NCBI GenBank assembly: GCA_965112735.1
Contig: OZ218960.1
Location: 558,001-622,000 of the forward strand
DNA from: Phaeosaccion multiseriatum
Taxonomy: Eukaryota; Ochrophyta, other classes
Reading direction: 5' to 3'
Length of the DNA: 64,000 nucleotides
Shown: positions 11,501-23,997 of the stretch, piece after piece
Layout of the letters: the number at the start of each line of letters is the position of its first letter
Position numbering within the stretch: the first letter of the stretch is position 1
The notes under the pieces: model-generated
What the model was told of the DNA's origin: nothing
The model's database searches: none
What the model saw: the letters and a program-made list of their open reading frames with translations, nothing else
Position numbers and translations under genes: made by a program

Positions 11501-13246
11501 ACACGGGGGCAGGGATGACATTGGTGGCGTCGTATCGCCCGCCCATGCCCACCTGCTCTCTCGACATATATATACAAGGACGAGAAGTCGAGGAGGTCGA
11601 TATACGTTAGACATTGAGCGTGTGACTGGGAGTGTGTGTCTGTTTGGAAAGGACACCAAGCACTAAGCACATAGGCCCCATGTCCCGTACCATTCTTAAC
11701 ATTGTTGACATCGACATCGATACTTGATGTAGACATTCTCTCTCGATAGTCAACCCCTCTTCCCCTGACTCCTCACTCACCTCCAAGACCAGCACGTCGA
11801 CATTCTCATGCACAAAGACCCAGAGGCCCACCAGCGTCAGCAGGCGGAAGTAGTTGGGCATCGGTGGGGGGGGGCGCGGTGGTGCCTCAGAGTTCCCTGA
11901 CTCCTCCCCCTCCTTCCCCTGGTCCTTCTTGTCCTCCGCCCCTCTCTCCTCCTCCTCCTCCTCCTCCTCCTCCTCCTCCTCCTCCTCCTGTTGATCTTTG
12001 GTGGCCTGCAGCTTGTCCCATACTTGGAAGAAGTAGCTGCAGCAGCACGACCGCCGGACACATCGATCGGAGCAACAAAAGAGACGTGGGGGGCGCGGGC
12101 CAACGGGTGAGAAGAGTTTAGGGGGGGGGGTGCAAGGAAGGACAGGACAGAAGGACGAACGGACAGAAGGACGAACGGACGGACGGTCACGACAGAAGGT
12201 GAGGAGGAGCACTGCTATCACCATGATGCTATCACCGCACAGGAGGGCGGATAGACAGAGCATGCCGCGAAGAAGCACCAGGGAAAGGCGAAGATTTCAC
12301 AGATACCACGCCCTGCCCTGGCCTACCCATCCATTGCCATCTCCTGCCCATCCCCTCCCCCCCCCCCCCCTCCCCTCTCTCACCGTGCGAAGAGGGCCTC
12401 GCTGATTGGCTTGCCGCCTATCCGCAGCCTCTCTCGCACAGTGACGAGGTGCGGTGACGAGAAGAGACCGGTGCGCCGACCCCTGTGCCTCAGAATGGCC
12501 TCTGTCATGCATGCGGTGCTGCCCTTACCCTTGGTGCCTGCGGGGCCACGGGCGACGCAGAGAGGCAGAGAGCAACACACCGGTTTAAAGAGGTCCCGTT
12601 GGTTGGTTGATTCCCTACTCGGCGTCTACGCGATAGGATTGATTCCTTGGTTCTGTACAGGAGGAATGAGAGAAGTTCTGTTCTGCGCCTCTGGCGAACG
12701 AAGAAGACAAGGCCAGAGCTTCCTTCGGAAGGGGCGGATGTTTACGGAGACCCCTCCTGTCTCCTCTTTTGCTCGTCTCACAGAGGACACTCTCACATCT
12801 CTTCCTCCCGGCACTCTTCCTCCCGGCAGGAGCCCCCACACCACAAATTGTGTCTGTAGGTCCCGTTCCAAAAGAGACATCAAGCACCGGAGCCCCAAGT
12901 GCATCCAAGTACCCTGGTTATCCCCTCCCTCCTCCACTCCCCACTCACCTGTGATGTGAATGACCCGAAGGCGGGAGATGTCTAGGCCCAGGCGCCGCAG
13001 GTAGTGTTGCATCGCAGGGACGGTATGTTTTCGTTGCTGGGCCGCCTTGTCCAGTGCAGCCCCACTGGAAATTGTGCCGAACAGCAGCGCCTCCGCCGCG
13101 GAGAAGGAGCGACTATTGCTGCTTCTGCTGCTGGTGCTGTTGCTGCTGCTACTGGCGACGGTGCTATTGACGGTGCTGCTGGGGCTGTTTGTAGTGACAC
13201 CATCGGCTGCTCCGTTCATCACCTTGTTGGAGCCGACGCCGTGCAT
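8584..13246 (-). CDS. FPGS: Folylpolyglutamate synthase (FPGS)
   Basis: Adds glutamates to tetrahydrofolates, retaining them in the cell and activating them for one-carbon enzymes. Exons 13246-12949, 12537-12384, 12036-11781, 11552-11463, 10997-10209 and 9671-8584, with consistent phases. The P-loop ([12 protein letters not shown]) is split by the first intron. Then follow [90 protein letters not shown] and the C-terminal [15 protein letters not shown]. Glu-, Gly-, Arg- and Gln-rich inserts make it longer than usual FPGS (about 690 residues versus 450-590). A Ser-rich N-terminus of about 60 residues may be a targeting or disordered extension. Convergent with CWC2, 168 bp apart. Confidence 0.93.
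9722..9737 (-). repeat. Intron-end motif, CC-form near 3' splice site
   Basis: Exact 16-mer about 50 nt before the acceptor of the last FPGS exon (9671). Confidence 0.75.
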
Positions 13247-13681
13247 AGCTTACTAAACAATCCTCTCCGCCCCAAGTTTATTAGTACTGAGGCACCGGAG
13301 TAAAAGGGACGAAGGAAGGAGGGGGGGGCCTTGGGTGAGGTGAGAATATAAATGCCCTCGGAGTGGAGAAAATGAAATAGGCATGGTGGTGATACGAATG
13401 CCATTTGGAGCCCGAAAACTCGAGGTCGATAACTCGCTCTCCCATCTCTTTCTTCCTTAAGAAGGACACTTAATCTCTTAGAGCACAGCACGGCGCTATA
13501 TTGGACCTGAGACTGTGGGGAAGCTCTTTAGTAACTTTTTCCCCTTCTCTGGGACCCCTGCGCCTCCTGTGGTCACGCACAGACACGGGGAAGGGAGCAC
13601 CACAAAGGCAACGCTTTGCTTTCCATTCCTCTCTCTTCACGGTAACTGCACCTGATATTGTGAAGCAGCTTCGGCGGAGTG
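13247..13681. promoter_or_regulatory. Divergent 5' interval, FPGS / plastid S1 gene
   Basis: 435 bp, without simple repeats apart from a short G run at 13320. No other coding sequence seen. Confidence 0.45.
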
Positions 13682-15989
13682 ATGAGACGCCCCTGGACGC
13701 TGGCCTTTCTGGGGCCTGCCGCCTTACCAAGCCTACAGGGAGGCGATGCCTTCGCTTTCGGACCGCCTCAGGCGCCACACACCTCCACTGCCACGCGCTG
13801 GTGCCGACCGCGTGGTTCACCCCAGCGCCCCATAGAGTCACACAACGCACGGAGGAGCAAAAATCAAGCCCTCAACAGTCAGAGCAAGCCGGCCGTGGTG
13901 GGAGCGGTGCTGCGGGGGGCGTGGGAGGACGCCCAGGAGGAGTACGAGGTGGTGGAGCTGTCGACGGAGCAAAGGGACAAGATGCGCAAGTGGGAAAAAG
14001 CAGATTTGTCGGAGGTGAGTGAGTGAGGGAGGTGCAAGAGGGAGGGGAGCCAGTGCAACCCGAAGCCTATTTGCTCTACTCCTACCTCTTTTGCCTTCGC
14101 GCTTCATGACAGTGTCTGCCCGCCCTTTATGTGTGTCGTCTTAGTAGTCTCCTTCCACCACCTCGGCATGATGCTTTGCTTGTTCTCTCTATCTCTTGCC
14201 TTCTCTCATTCGTTCTTTCCTCGTTCGTTGGCTATGGCTGGGCGACCGCGAGTGTAGGCAGAAAAGGTGAAGGCGATGCTGCAGGAGGAGGAGCGCCAGC
14301 AGAAGCACCAAGAATACATGAAGCTAGTCAAGCAGAACAGAAAAGACGCCGCCAAGAGGCAAGCGAGGAACATGAAGAAGTTCTTCCGTCGAAAGGCTAT
14401 GGTGGATGTGGCGAGAGCGTCTGAGAAGAAGAGGGGCCTTGCGTACGCGCAGTCCGTTCAGTGGGAGAGGAACTACACACAGTCTGTGGAGGATCTACAG
14501 GTGAGCAGCTAGTGTAGCAGAACAGGTAGTGCTGAGCAGACAGAGTAGCAGCACTCAGCAAGTTGCAGAGCAGCAGTAGCAGAGCACGCAGGGAAAGGGA
14601 GGAGCGGTGGGTGACGGGGTAAGTGAGGGGGACTGGACTGGTGCGTGGCGGCCGACAGTGTGGTGCGACATTCAATCATTCAATCAATCAATCAATCCAG
14701 AGCAGACTACACCACAGCCAGTCTAGTGTGTGACGCGTAGGCTTTTGCAGGCCTTTGTATTACGACCCCGATGTATGTCTACCTCCGCCCCTTACGTACT
14801 TCCCTTCCCCTCCCCCTCCCCAAAGGTGGGGCAGTGGCTTTCGGGGAGAGTACGTAACGTACGCCCCCACGGTGCATGGGTGGACGTCGGCTGCGGCACC
14901 GACGGACTGCTTCACGTCAGAGACATGTCGGAGGGTTTCACCCCCAGTGTGCAGGACCGTGTCAAGACCGGTGACAACGTCAATGTAACCGTCAAGTTCG
15001 TTGACCTAGACTCGGACACGCCCAGGTGGGTGGGGTACCTTGGGTGGGTACCTGCCTATGCGTCGTGTCTCAACCACCGACAACCGCACACCCCTGTCTG
15101 CCTGCCTGCCCATGTACCAGCTGCCCATCTGCCTGCCTGCTGGCCTGCCTGTCTGCCCACCTGGGACATCTTGCACCGTCCACTGCCTTCGACGCGACTT
15201 CCTTCCTCCAACAACGTCCCCCCTCTGCGCTCTGCTGCCTGCCTCTGATGTGCTGCGTCGCCTGACCGCTGCTGCTGTATACCAACATCTGCGGCTGCTG
15301 CTCCTCGTGCGGCCGTCTCCTGCCATCTATCTCATCCCTGCATTCTGCTGCCGTTTATCAACATGTACAGGTTCGGCCTGAGCCTGGTGCCTGTGGCGGT
15401 GCCCGAGGTGCTGCAGGAGGCCCAGCGCGCTCTGAGCAGGGCCATGGGCTCCGACCGGCCGTGGTGGTTGTTCACGGAGGGGGAGGAAGTGTGGGGCTAC
15501 GTCACCAAGGTGGGTGGGTCGATTGACTTAGTGACTAAATGGATGAGAGGGAGGAGGACGGGAAAGAGAGAACGACGAGGCATTTTCTTACTCTCACTGC
15601 GTGCGTGGGAGAAAGCGGCAAGCAAGGAGCCTGCCTCCCTCCCTCCCCTTTCCACGGAGGGCGTCAACCAACTAGAACTCCATCCTCTCCCCGTGCGACT
15701 GTGCCCCCATCCACTGCCATCCATCCATCCATCCATCCATCCATCCATCCACTGCCATCCATTCAGGTGACGAACTTCGGCTTCTACGTTGAGGTGGGGG
15801 CCGACATTGAGGCCTTCCTCAACCTTGTTCACTACGACCGACGCGACAAGACGAGAGGGGCCCGGCAGCACCCCTCGGAGCTGTTGGCTGTTGGGCAGCG
15901 CATCAGAGCTTACGTGTTGGACGTGGACGGGGAGGCCGACAATGGCAGGTGCGTGTGTGCGTGTGTGTGTGTGCGTGCATGTGTGTGTG

Positions 15990-16039
<50 letters not shown>

Positions 16040-16811
16040 TGTGTGTGTGGGTGTGCGTTTGTGCGTGTGTGTGTACGTGTGTGTGTGTGTGGGGGTGAGT
16101 GTGTATGTGCGCGCGTGTGTGCGTGTGTGTATGGGTGAGTGTGCGTGTATGTGCGCGTGTGTGTTTGGGTGTGTGTGGGGTTGGGGGCAAGCCATCCCTC
16201 TCTGTCTCTGTGGTGATTTGCCGATCTACCGCCTTACCTCCCTCCGTCCCTTCCTCCCTTCCTCCCTCCCTCCCTCCCTTCTCCTCTCTCTCTGTGTTGT
16301 GTGTGTTTTGCGTGGATATCGAGCAGGATCAAGCTGACGACGGAGCGGCCCGACTTCCTGCCTCGAGTGGGCGACTTTGGCCTTGAATACACGTACACCG
16401 ACCTAGTCGAGGAGCGGCGCCAAGAGAGAGAGGCAGAGTATGACGTCATGGGCAGGCCTTCCTTTGAAGATGAGTACAGGGACGCCTATGAGGAGGAGAT
16501 CTGCAGGAGCGGCAGGGGCCGGTGGGGAGGAGGAGGGGGAGGAGGGGAGGAGGGGGAGGAGGGGGAGGAGGAGGGGGAGGAGGGAGAGGGAGAGGAAGGA
16601 GAAGACTGGCAAGCGCTCATGGCGGCGAGTGGGATGGGGGGGAGGGAGAGGAGGGGTGGTGGCGACGATGACTTCACTTTGCTGGGGTCTCAGGCGCAAG
16701 CGGCAGGGGCAGCGGCGGGAGGGGAGGAGGATAATAAGGACTTGGACCGCTTCCTGGCAAGTATCATGGATGAAGAGGACGAGGACGACTACCTGTTCGA
16801 TGAAGAGGACG

Positions 16812-16846
<35 letters not shown>

Positions 16847-16912
16847 GGTGATGATGATAGCGAGGAGGAGGGGGAGGTGGAGTATGAGGTGCTGGAAGCC
16901 CCCGCAAGGTGA
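13682..16912 (+). CDS. Plastid-targeted protein with two S1 RNA-binding domains
   Basis: Probable RNA-binding factor of chloroplast translation or RNA processing. Exons 13682-14014, 14258-14500, 14826-15025, 15371-15509, 15767-15948 and 16327-16912; about 560 residues. The start is MRRPWTLAFLGPAALPSLQG, a short hydrophobic signal, then DAFAFGPP, in which A before F at the likely cleavage site fits the ASAFAP rule for complex red plastids. Residues 112-192 are a basic helix (QEEERQQKHQEYMKLVKQN). S1 domain one spans VGQWLSGRVRNVRPHGAWVDV to PRFGLSLVP; S1 domain two spans GYVTKVTNFGFYVEVGADIE to GRIKLTTERPDFL. The C-terminus is a long acidic tract of Glu and Asp. The pairing of S1 domains is reminiscent of plastid S1-like factors, but I cannot assign an orthologue. 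Plastid targeting is inference. Confidence 0.82.
15707..15760 (+). repeat. Two intron-end motifs (CC-form) with CCAT tandem between them
   Basis: Exact copies at 15707-15722 and 15745-15760 joined by a (CCAT)n run. The second ends 6 nt before the acceptor of the S1-gene exon at 15767. Confidence 0.85.
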
Positions 16913-17949
16913 GGGGAAGGCAGGAGACGCGTCAGGCGATGTTCTATCCTTCAAAAGGGGCGAGTAGGAGGGAGAGCGCAGCGCAACTGAACTTTACTTC
17001 TGTCTCGGGCCTCCTCTTGGCTTGTGCCAGAGAGCCGGTGCCATCGTACTGGCGTCTGCAGCAGCAGCAGCAGCGCAGGCTTCGAGGCGGCACCCCCGGT
17101 TCTTCGCTTGAGAAGGTTTATATTCTGCATTCTGTCTATTAGTACTTGGAACTTTCGCAATCAACACCGATTGTGACCACTATTCACTCTTCGTGCTCCT
17201 CAACCTCCAATTCTCCAAACCTTGTACCGTACCGAGTAGGCGCGTAGGCAAGAGCAAAAGGGGGTAGAGACCAAGGGAATTTGGGTAATTTGGGTACGTA
17301 GGCAGATATTCTCAGGGGTAGCTACATGGTTGGTGATGAGTTAGCTGGTGCACGGTCATAAGCCAATGAACGGCTTCGCTGGAGCAACACCTCCCGGTCC
17401 ACCTCTTCTCCCATTCGCCCTTTCCTTGAACCCCGGAGGATAGGGGGGTGTATAGTATCAGGGTGCTACCCCTCGGTTCGGGTTGCTCCGCGCTTCGGTC
17501 ATGCCCACGACGCCCGAAGAAATGCTCCGCCCTTCGGCCTTTCCTACATTCCAGCTATTTTCTCTTGCTTTCTTGTCTGGATTGTGAGCGTTTCGAGGTG
17601 GTGAGTCACCGCCCCTTCTGTGAAATCGGGATCCTTTCAGACCTTCGGAGATACATGACACTATTCGGAAAGTCGGCTTCGGACAACTTCGGATCTTGAA
17701 AAGTTTCAGTAAAGTGGGTCTTCGAGGTCCCGAAGAAGAGAGAGTAGCCTGAGACTTTCTATAGCCTAGGCCTCTTGGACAGGCCATCACTTCATCATAG
17801 GGGCCGCTGCTGCTTCTGCTGTGTGTTGCACTTAGAGAGCAGCGCCGGAGGTGCGAGTTGCGTAAATAGGGACTGTGTAGTGGCACCCATCGGCCTTGGG
17901 ATTTGGGAGAGGAAGAAGAAGGAATTTGGCGGCGCCACAGAGCCTGGCA
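16913..17949. other. Intergenic interval without recognised genes
   Basis: About 1 kb between the S1 gene and the HHIP-like gene. No domain-like ORF, little simple repeat. Probably the S1 3' UTR and the HHIP-like promoter. Confidence 0.5.
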
Positions 17950-20900
17950 ATGTTCTCAGCACAGGCAGGCCTGGTTGCTGTGCTGGGCATCATCGGCGGG
18001 GTTACTGCCCATCCTCAATGTCTGGACTCTTCCACGCCCTCGACGGGGAGGAGCCTTTCCTACTGCTCCATTGTCAACTCTGAGGTGCGTCAGTGTGGTG
18101 GAGGGAGGGAGAATTGGGCTGCTGTCGCTGCTACTGGTTCTTATGCTATGGGCGGCACGTTCTCTCTCGTCCCTGCTTCCCCGCGGTCCTGCCTGCCTCC
18201 TGTCTCCCTTACGTGCCTCTTTTCTATACCGTGCTCTCCAGGCACCTGTCTCAAGCCATCACTTTAAACACGCCCACCCCCCGCGTTCCCCACTCCAATC
18301 CTCTCCTCTCTACCCCCTCACCCCTCTGTCATGTCATTCCCCAGCCGAGTGGCTCATGCTGCAGCTACTCGGAGGATGACTCAATCCGCCAGCAGGGGGT
18401 GACGGGCCTCTCCAGCTCTTGCGAGGCATACAGACGGCAGCAGGAGTGTGCTCCCTGCCACCCCTGGTCCCTGCACTTGTTTGAGGACAGAAACATCTTT
18501 AAGATGAAGCGCGCCTTTTGCAATGATTACATGGCTGCGTGTGACAACAGCGACAGAGACAAGTTGGGCATTAGCAGCAGCACCGACTTTTGCAACCTGC
18601 ACACTTCCGGCACCGACCCGTACTATAGCTACCCCTTAGATACCTCGAACTCCGACACCGTATCCGACACCTACAAGGACGTCTACCCCAACCTGGACTG
18701 GCCGGGTCGCGTGGTGGATGCAGTGTACCATCCGTCCCGCAATGTGTGGTGGTTTGTGTCCCAGAGTGGCACGATTTACGAGGTCTCTGACCAGTCCTCG
18801 GTCAGCAGCAAGACGCTCATTCTGGACCTTTCGGGACAGCCCAACTTTCAGTTCGAGGGCGAGCAGGGCATGCTGGGCTTGGCCTTTGCGCCGGACTTTG
18901 ACCAGACGGGAATGTTCTTTGTGGCGTACTCGTCCTTCGACGCGTCCCTCCCCATCAGCGGCAAGTACCAGCTGCAGAGGAACACGTACGTGTCTCGCTT
19001 CCGCCAGGGCAGCAGCGCCACGGACACGCGTAGCTCAGAGCGTATCGTGCTGATGGTGCCCCAGCACTTGTCCAACCACAACGGAGGCAGTCTTCACTTC
19101 AAGCCGGATCGGACTCTGGGCGGATCGGACAACGCCTACGACCTGTATATTAGCAGTGGAGACGGAGGAGGAGGCAACGACAATGAGAACAACGGGCAAG
19201 ATAGGCAGTCGCTCAACGGTGCCATCCTGCGTATTCGCGTCTCCACGGGCAACGATGTGTCTGACTCTGGACTATACTCCATCCCCCCCTCCAACCCGTT
19301 CTCGGGTGGAGGTGGGGCCCCGGAGATTTGGGCTTACGGTCTACGCAACCCTTGGAGGTGCAGTTTCGATCGCGTGACTGGCGACTACGTATGTGGAGAC
19401 GTTGGACAAGGGGCGGTGGAGATGGTGCAGGTGGTGAGGCAGGGCGCCAACTACGGCTGGCCCGTGTTCGAGGGCACACGCTGCAACTCGGAGAAGGCGA
19501 GTCAGGGGCAGTGCGACGGACTGCGCTCCAGCGTTACCTTCCCCAAGGCGCAGTACTGCCACGAGGGAAAGAATCAGTACTGCGGAGGATCTTCCTCGGA
19601 CGACAGGCAGGACGCGCTGCTGGGCTTTAGCATCATTGGAGGCTACGTTTACCGCGGAAAGGAGTACGCGGACGTGTACGACGGTGTCTACTTCTTCGCC
19701 GACTGGGGAGGAGGCAACAAGCTGGGGAGTGTCGATGCCACCACCGGCAACACGTGGGAACTCCAAGAAAGGTGGCAGGACTCCGTCCCCTTTGTGGCCA
19801 CCTTCGCCGAGGACCGGGAGGGCGAAGTGTACATTGTGGGCTTCAACGGAGGCATGTTTAAGCTGCCCTGCCCCTACGCGAATTGCGATGGATCATCGGG
19901 AGGCGGAGGAGGAGGAGGAGGAGGAGGGCCTTCACCGGCGGCAGAAGCACCACCACCCACCCCCCAACCCACCCCCCAACCAACGCCTCAGCCAACGCCT
20001 CAGCCAACGCCTCAGCCAACGCCTCAGCCAACGCCTCAGCCAACGCCTCAGCCAACGCCTCAGCCTACGCCTCAGCCAACGCCTCAGCCTACGCCTCAGC
20101 CTACGCCCCAACCAACGCCCCAACCAACGCCCCAACCAACTCGCCAACCAACCCCCCCACCCTCCCCTGGACCCACACCCCCACCCACACCCCAGCCAAC
20201 GCCTCAGCCTACGCCTCAGCCCACCCCTCAGCCAACGCCCCAACCAACTCCCCAACCAACGCCTCAACCAACTCGCCAACCAACCCCCCCACCCTCCCCT
20301 GGACCCACACCCCCACCCACACCCCAGCCCACCCCTCAGCCCACCCGCCAACCCACTCGCGCTCCTACTCCTGCACCAGTCCCCGGGGCCTCTCCTCCAC
20401 CCCCCACCGCGGCTCCCACACCGCCCCCGACAAGCGCCCCCGTTGCGGTACGTATATATATATATATATATATATTATGTGTGTGTGTGTGCATGTGCGT
20501 GCGCGTTGGCTTTGTTGTGTGTGTGTGTGTGTTTGTGTCAAGCACACCCTTACGTTCCTTCCTACGCGTTTTGTTTTTCACCTACCCCACCCATCATCAG
20601 TCAAGTCTACCCTCTTGTGGAACGTTCCTGCTCCTCCTATCCCTGCTGCTTGCTGTCTGTCCTCGCTCACTCCCTCCCTCACTCACTCACTCACTCACTC
20701 ACTCACTCACAGTCCATCTCCCTGCATGTAGACCGCATCGATCGCATGCTCACCTCTCACAACTGGCTTGCTCTGCCCCTCTCTCTCTCTCCTCCCCCCC
20801 CCCTTCTCTCTCTCTCCCTCGACCCCCCCACCCCTCCCCCACCCACCCACACAGGCTTCCCCCACCCAGCAACCAGTGGAGGAGGCTCCCGCAGAGGACT

Positions 20901-22075
20901 TGGGCACCCCAGTGACGGAGGCGTTCGACTGTCCTGCCTCAGTGGACAGCTCCAACAACCCCTCAAGCAACAACCCGAACCTCTTCAGCAACCCTGACTT
21001 CAAGAACCGACTTGCCTGCTGGAGCACGTACGTCCATATGCCCAACATTGACAACCTTCAGCCCATGCGAGAGGAGATCATGTTCAGATTGGACAGCAGC
21101 ACCGGAGAGACGTGGTACTCTCAACTGTTCCAGAGCCCGGAGGTGGAGCAGGACCAGGCGTATCACATGACCTTCCATGCCCGACCGAGGAGCCGCGGCC
21201 TCTCAAACCGACCCGTTCGCATCTACTGCACCGCCGAGAGAGCGCCCTACACCGTCTTCGCCGAGGAGGTGTGCGACCTTGTCTACGACGTAGAGAACCC
21301 CATGACTACGACGGCGTGCAAGCTCTCCGCTACTGTGGGGGACACTTCCCGAGGAGTCAAGTGGGTGATTGAGGGAGGAGGTAACCCGTGGGACTTTGCC
21401 GTCACCAACGCCACTCTTGTCAAGTCCATGCTGGAGAACCGCAACTTTGAAGAGGGACTCATCGGATGGACGTCGTACGTGGCCAAGGACCAAGTTGACG
21501 ATGCGAGCTTCGACGTGGTCAATCAGCTTCCCGCCGACGGGGACCGCGGAATCGCCTCGGAGCGCGGAGGAACCATCTTCACCATCGGCGCTTCCGCGGG
21601 CACAGAGTCTTGGCATGTAAGCCGTTATGGAAGTGATCGGATGCATGGATTGCCATCTCGTTGAGACCTGATTGCCTTGCTGCTGGCTGCATGAACATCC
21701 TTGTTTTTTTCTCCCCTTCTGCTTGGTTGGTTGCCTTCTCACCCCGCGCATCACTCTCCTTTCTTCTTTTTCTCTCAGATGCAACTGTTCCAGACGTTCG
21801 ACAACCTTCAATCGGGGCAGGCTTACGAGTTTTCCTGTAACGTCCGAGCCATGGAAGGCGCTCCTCGAGAAGTGGAGCTGTACATGAAGCAGATTGACGG
21901 GGATTGGAGTCTACTTGGGTCTGAAATTTGCGACGTGCAGTACGACAGCACCACTCGATGCTCGGTCGTGGGCACGGTCCAGACAGGAGAGTACTCGGTC
22001 AAGGTCGGAGTGCAAGGCGGCAACGACGCCAACGACTTTTTGGTGAATGATTGCATGTTCTTCCCTGTTCTTTAA
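17950..22075 (+). CDS. Secreted HHIP-like glucose/sorbosone dehydrogenase with proline-rich linker and two C-terminal beta-sandwich modules
   Basis: Four exons: 17950-18084, 18345-20447, 20855-21616 and 21779-22075; 1098 residues. Signal peptide at residues 1-20 ([13 protein letters not shown]), then a Cys-rich HHIP/folate-receptor-like domain (HPQCLDSS... [21 protein letters not shown]). At about 164-556 lies the six-bladed propeller of the GSDH family: HNGGSLHF (the conserved His region), [43 protein letters not shown] and [12 protein letters not shown]. Residues 583-745 are a PTPQ repeat linker, as in secreted carbohydrate-active proteins. Two similar modules follow, each opening with an N-F-x-G/N-W pattern ([27 protein letters not shown]), probably carbohydrate-binding. 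Animal HHIPL proteins lack the linker and these modules. The substrate is unknown; PQQ dependence is possible but not shown. Confidence 0.88.
19955..20400 (+). repeat. Coding repeat CCAACGCCTCAG (PTPQ linker)
   Basis: 12-bp unit repeated over 30 times, plus a longer duplicated block (CGCCAACCAACCCCCCCACC region at about 20140 and 20270). Encodes the PTPQ linker of the dehydrogenase. Confidence 0.92.
20450..20545. repeat. (TA)n then (GT)n at the HHIP-like intron start
   Basis: TATATA run at 20454-20475 then GTGTGT; begins right after the donor at 20448. Confidence 0.85.
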
Positions 22076-23227
22076 TCAAGTTCAAGAGTAACTAGCTTTT
22101 TAATTTTTTTTATGAGTTGAGCTGTTCTAGGTAGGTCAAGGTAGGTAGGAAGATAGGTATAGGTGGGTAGGTCGGTGGGTGCTGAAGAGGGAGGGGGAGG
22201 GACGGAGAGAGAGAAGTGCTTCTCTCTCTCTTGCCAGAAGGCCTACGCGTATAGGTTGGGAAGGAAGGAAGAGAGGGAGCGAGTGGTATTGAGGTACCAC
22301 AGTTTTGAAGGAAGGTGCCGGTTGGGGCTATGGCGCCACTAAGTAGGCAGCAAGTGAGCCGGACAGCCGCCCGAGCTAGGGGGAGGAGGAGGAGGAGGAG
22401 GAGGAGGAGGAGGAGGGACGGAGTGTGGCAGGCAAATTGGTCAATGAATTGGCCTCAGACTGATGAATTTTCTCTAGTCTGACAAGTCTGGCAAGATTTG
22501 GGGAAAGGGGCAGGAGACTAGGCATTTAGGGAGTCCTATTTTTAATTACGTAACTACGATAATTTTACTTTTTGGTGAAAACAGCCAGCGCAATAGACGA
22601 ACACCATTTAACCTTCCATGGGACATGGGACCAGAGACAAGGCCTTTGGGGGGGGGGGGGGGGGGGGGCTGGACAGGCCCCATCGACCAGCAGATGGCAC
22701 GAAAAAAGGACCACAACCCAGCCCCTGCAGCTCAGCTACGTCATCTTGTCATAGCAATGAGGTTTGTCATTGTTAATATTGTTGCAAAAAAGCAATTGGC
22801 AATAGTGTATGTACAGCCCTTCCTGTGAACCAAGCAAGTTCCCGGCCGTGTGGAGCGGAGAAAGACGGCGGCGGAAGGAAGCCAGAAGGCAGTAGACGGG
22901 AGGCCGGCCAGCTAGGCACCCCATCAACATCATCGCAGCCACTGCCCCGAACCCCTCCCCTCCGGTCCCTTCGGCACTCACCCACCCACCCACTCCGAGT
23001 CCCCTCCTCCGATCCTCCGAGGCAGATTCATCTCCCAAGGAATGCCTTTGCGGTACATGAGCCTGACTGGCGCCCTTGTGATGCCTCTCCTTGCCTCACA
23101 CGGCCTCCCTCCCTCCCTCCCTCCCCCCCTCCCGCCCGCCTGACCCATAGCAGACCAGAGACCACCACAAAGGCGATGCGTGCCATTTGATGCCATCTGT
23201 AAGCGTGAAGAGTGACGTCACGTCACG
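22076..23227. other. Intergenic interval between convergent genes
   Basis: Holds a GGA run at 22380-22415 and a poly-G run of about 21 at 22649-22669. Nothing gene-like. Confidence 0.5.
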
Positions 23228-23921
23228 TCACGCCATCCGCGGGCGCTTGCTATGGGGAGTGTCGTCGCTCATCTGAGGGGACAGTGAGCGCGTGCGCCGC
23301 AGCCCCCCGGAGACTCTGCTGTTCGCCGGAGAGGTCGCCACGACTCCTGCCGCTGCTGCTGCCGCTGCTGCTGCTGCTGCTGCTGCCCTTGACCCAGGCA
23401 ATGAGCCCCCCCCTCGTCCTCCGCCTCCTCCGTGCTGCTGTATCACCAACTGCTCCTGCTGGAGCTGGTGGTGGTGCTGATACCCCTGCTGCTGGTGCTG
23501 CTGCTGGTGCTGCTGATACTGCTGCCCCTGCCCCTGCCCTCGTCCACTGCCGTCGGAGGCCACCACTGCCGTGCTACTCCCCACCACTCCACCACCATGT
23601 CCACCATTGCCTGGGGCAGGGCCTTGGTGCTGCCCCTGGACGCCCCAATGGCGACCCACAACATGCGCGTGTTGGTCATCCGCAACGCCTGGTCTTGTCC
23701 GCCGCTGTGGGGGGGTATGCGGCCGGTGGTGGCGCTTGACGCTGTGGTGGTACGGATAGTGGTTGAGGTGGTGGTGGTGTCTGCTGTGCGCCAACTGCTG
23801 GCCCGGGGAAATGACCATGGCCCCGTAACTATGTCCTCCCTTGGTCTTGACGAGCAGGGAGCTGTGTGGGCCTGCATTCACAAATCCGGACTCCGGGTGC
23901 TGCTGCTGGTGCTGCTGGTGC

Positions 23922-23997
<76 letters not shown>

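Noticed and set aside
22649-22669. Poly-G run as a structural element
   Set aside because: Homopolymer of uncertain true length in sequencing; nothing else supports a function.
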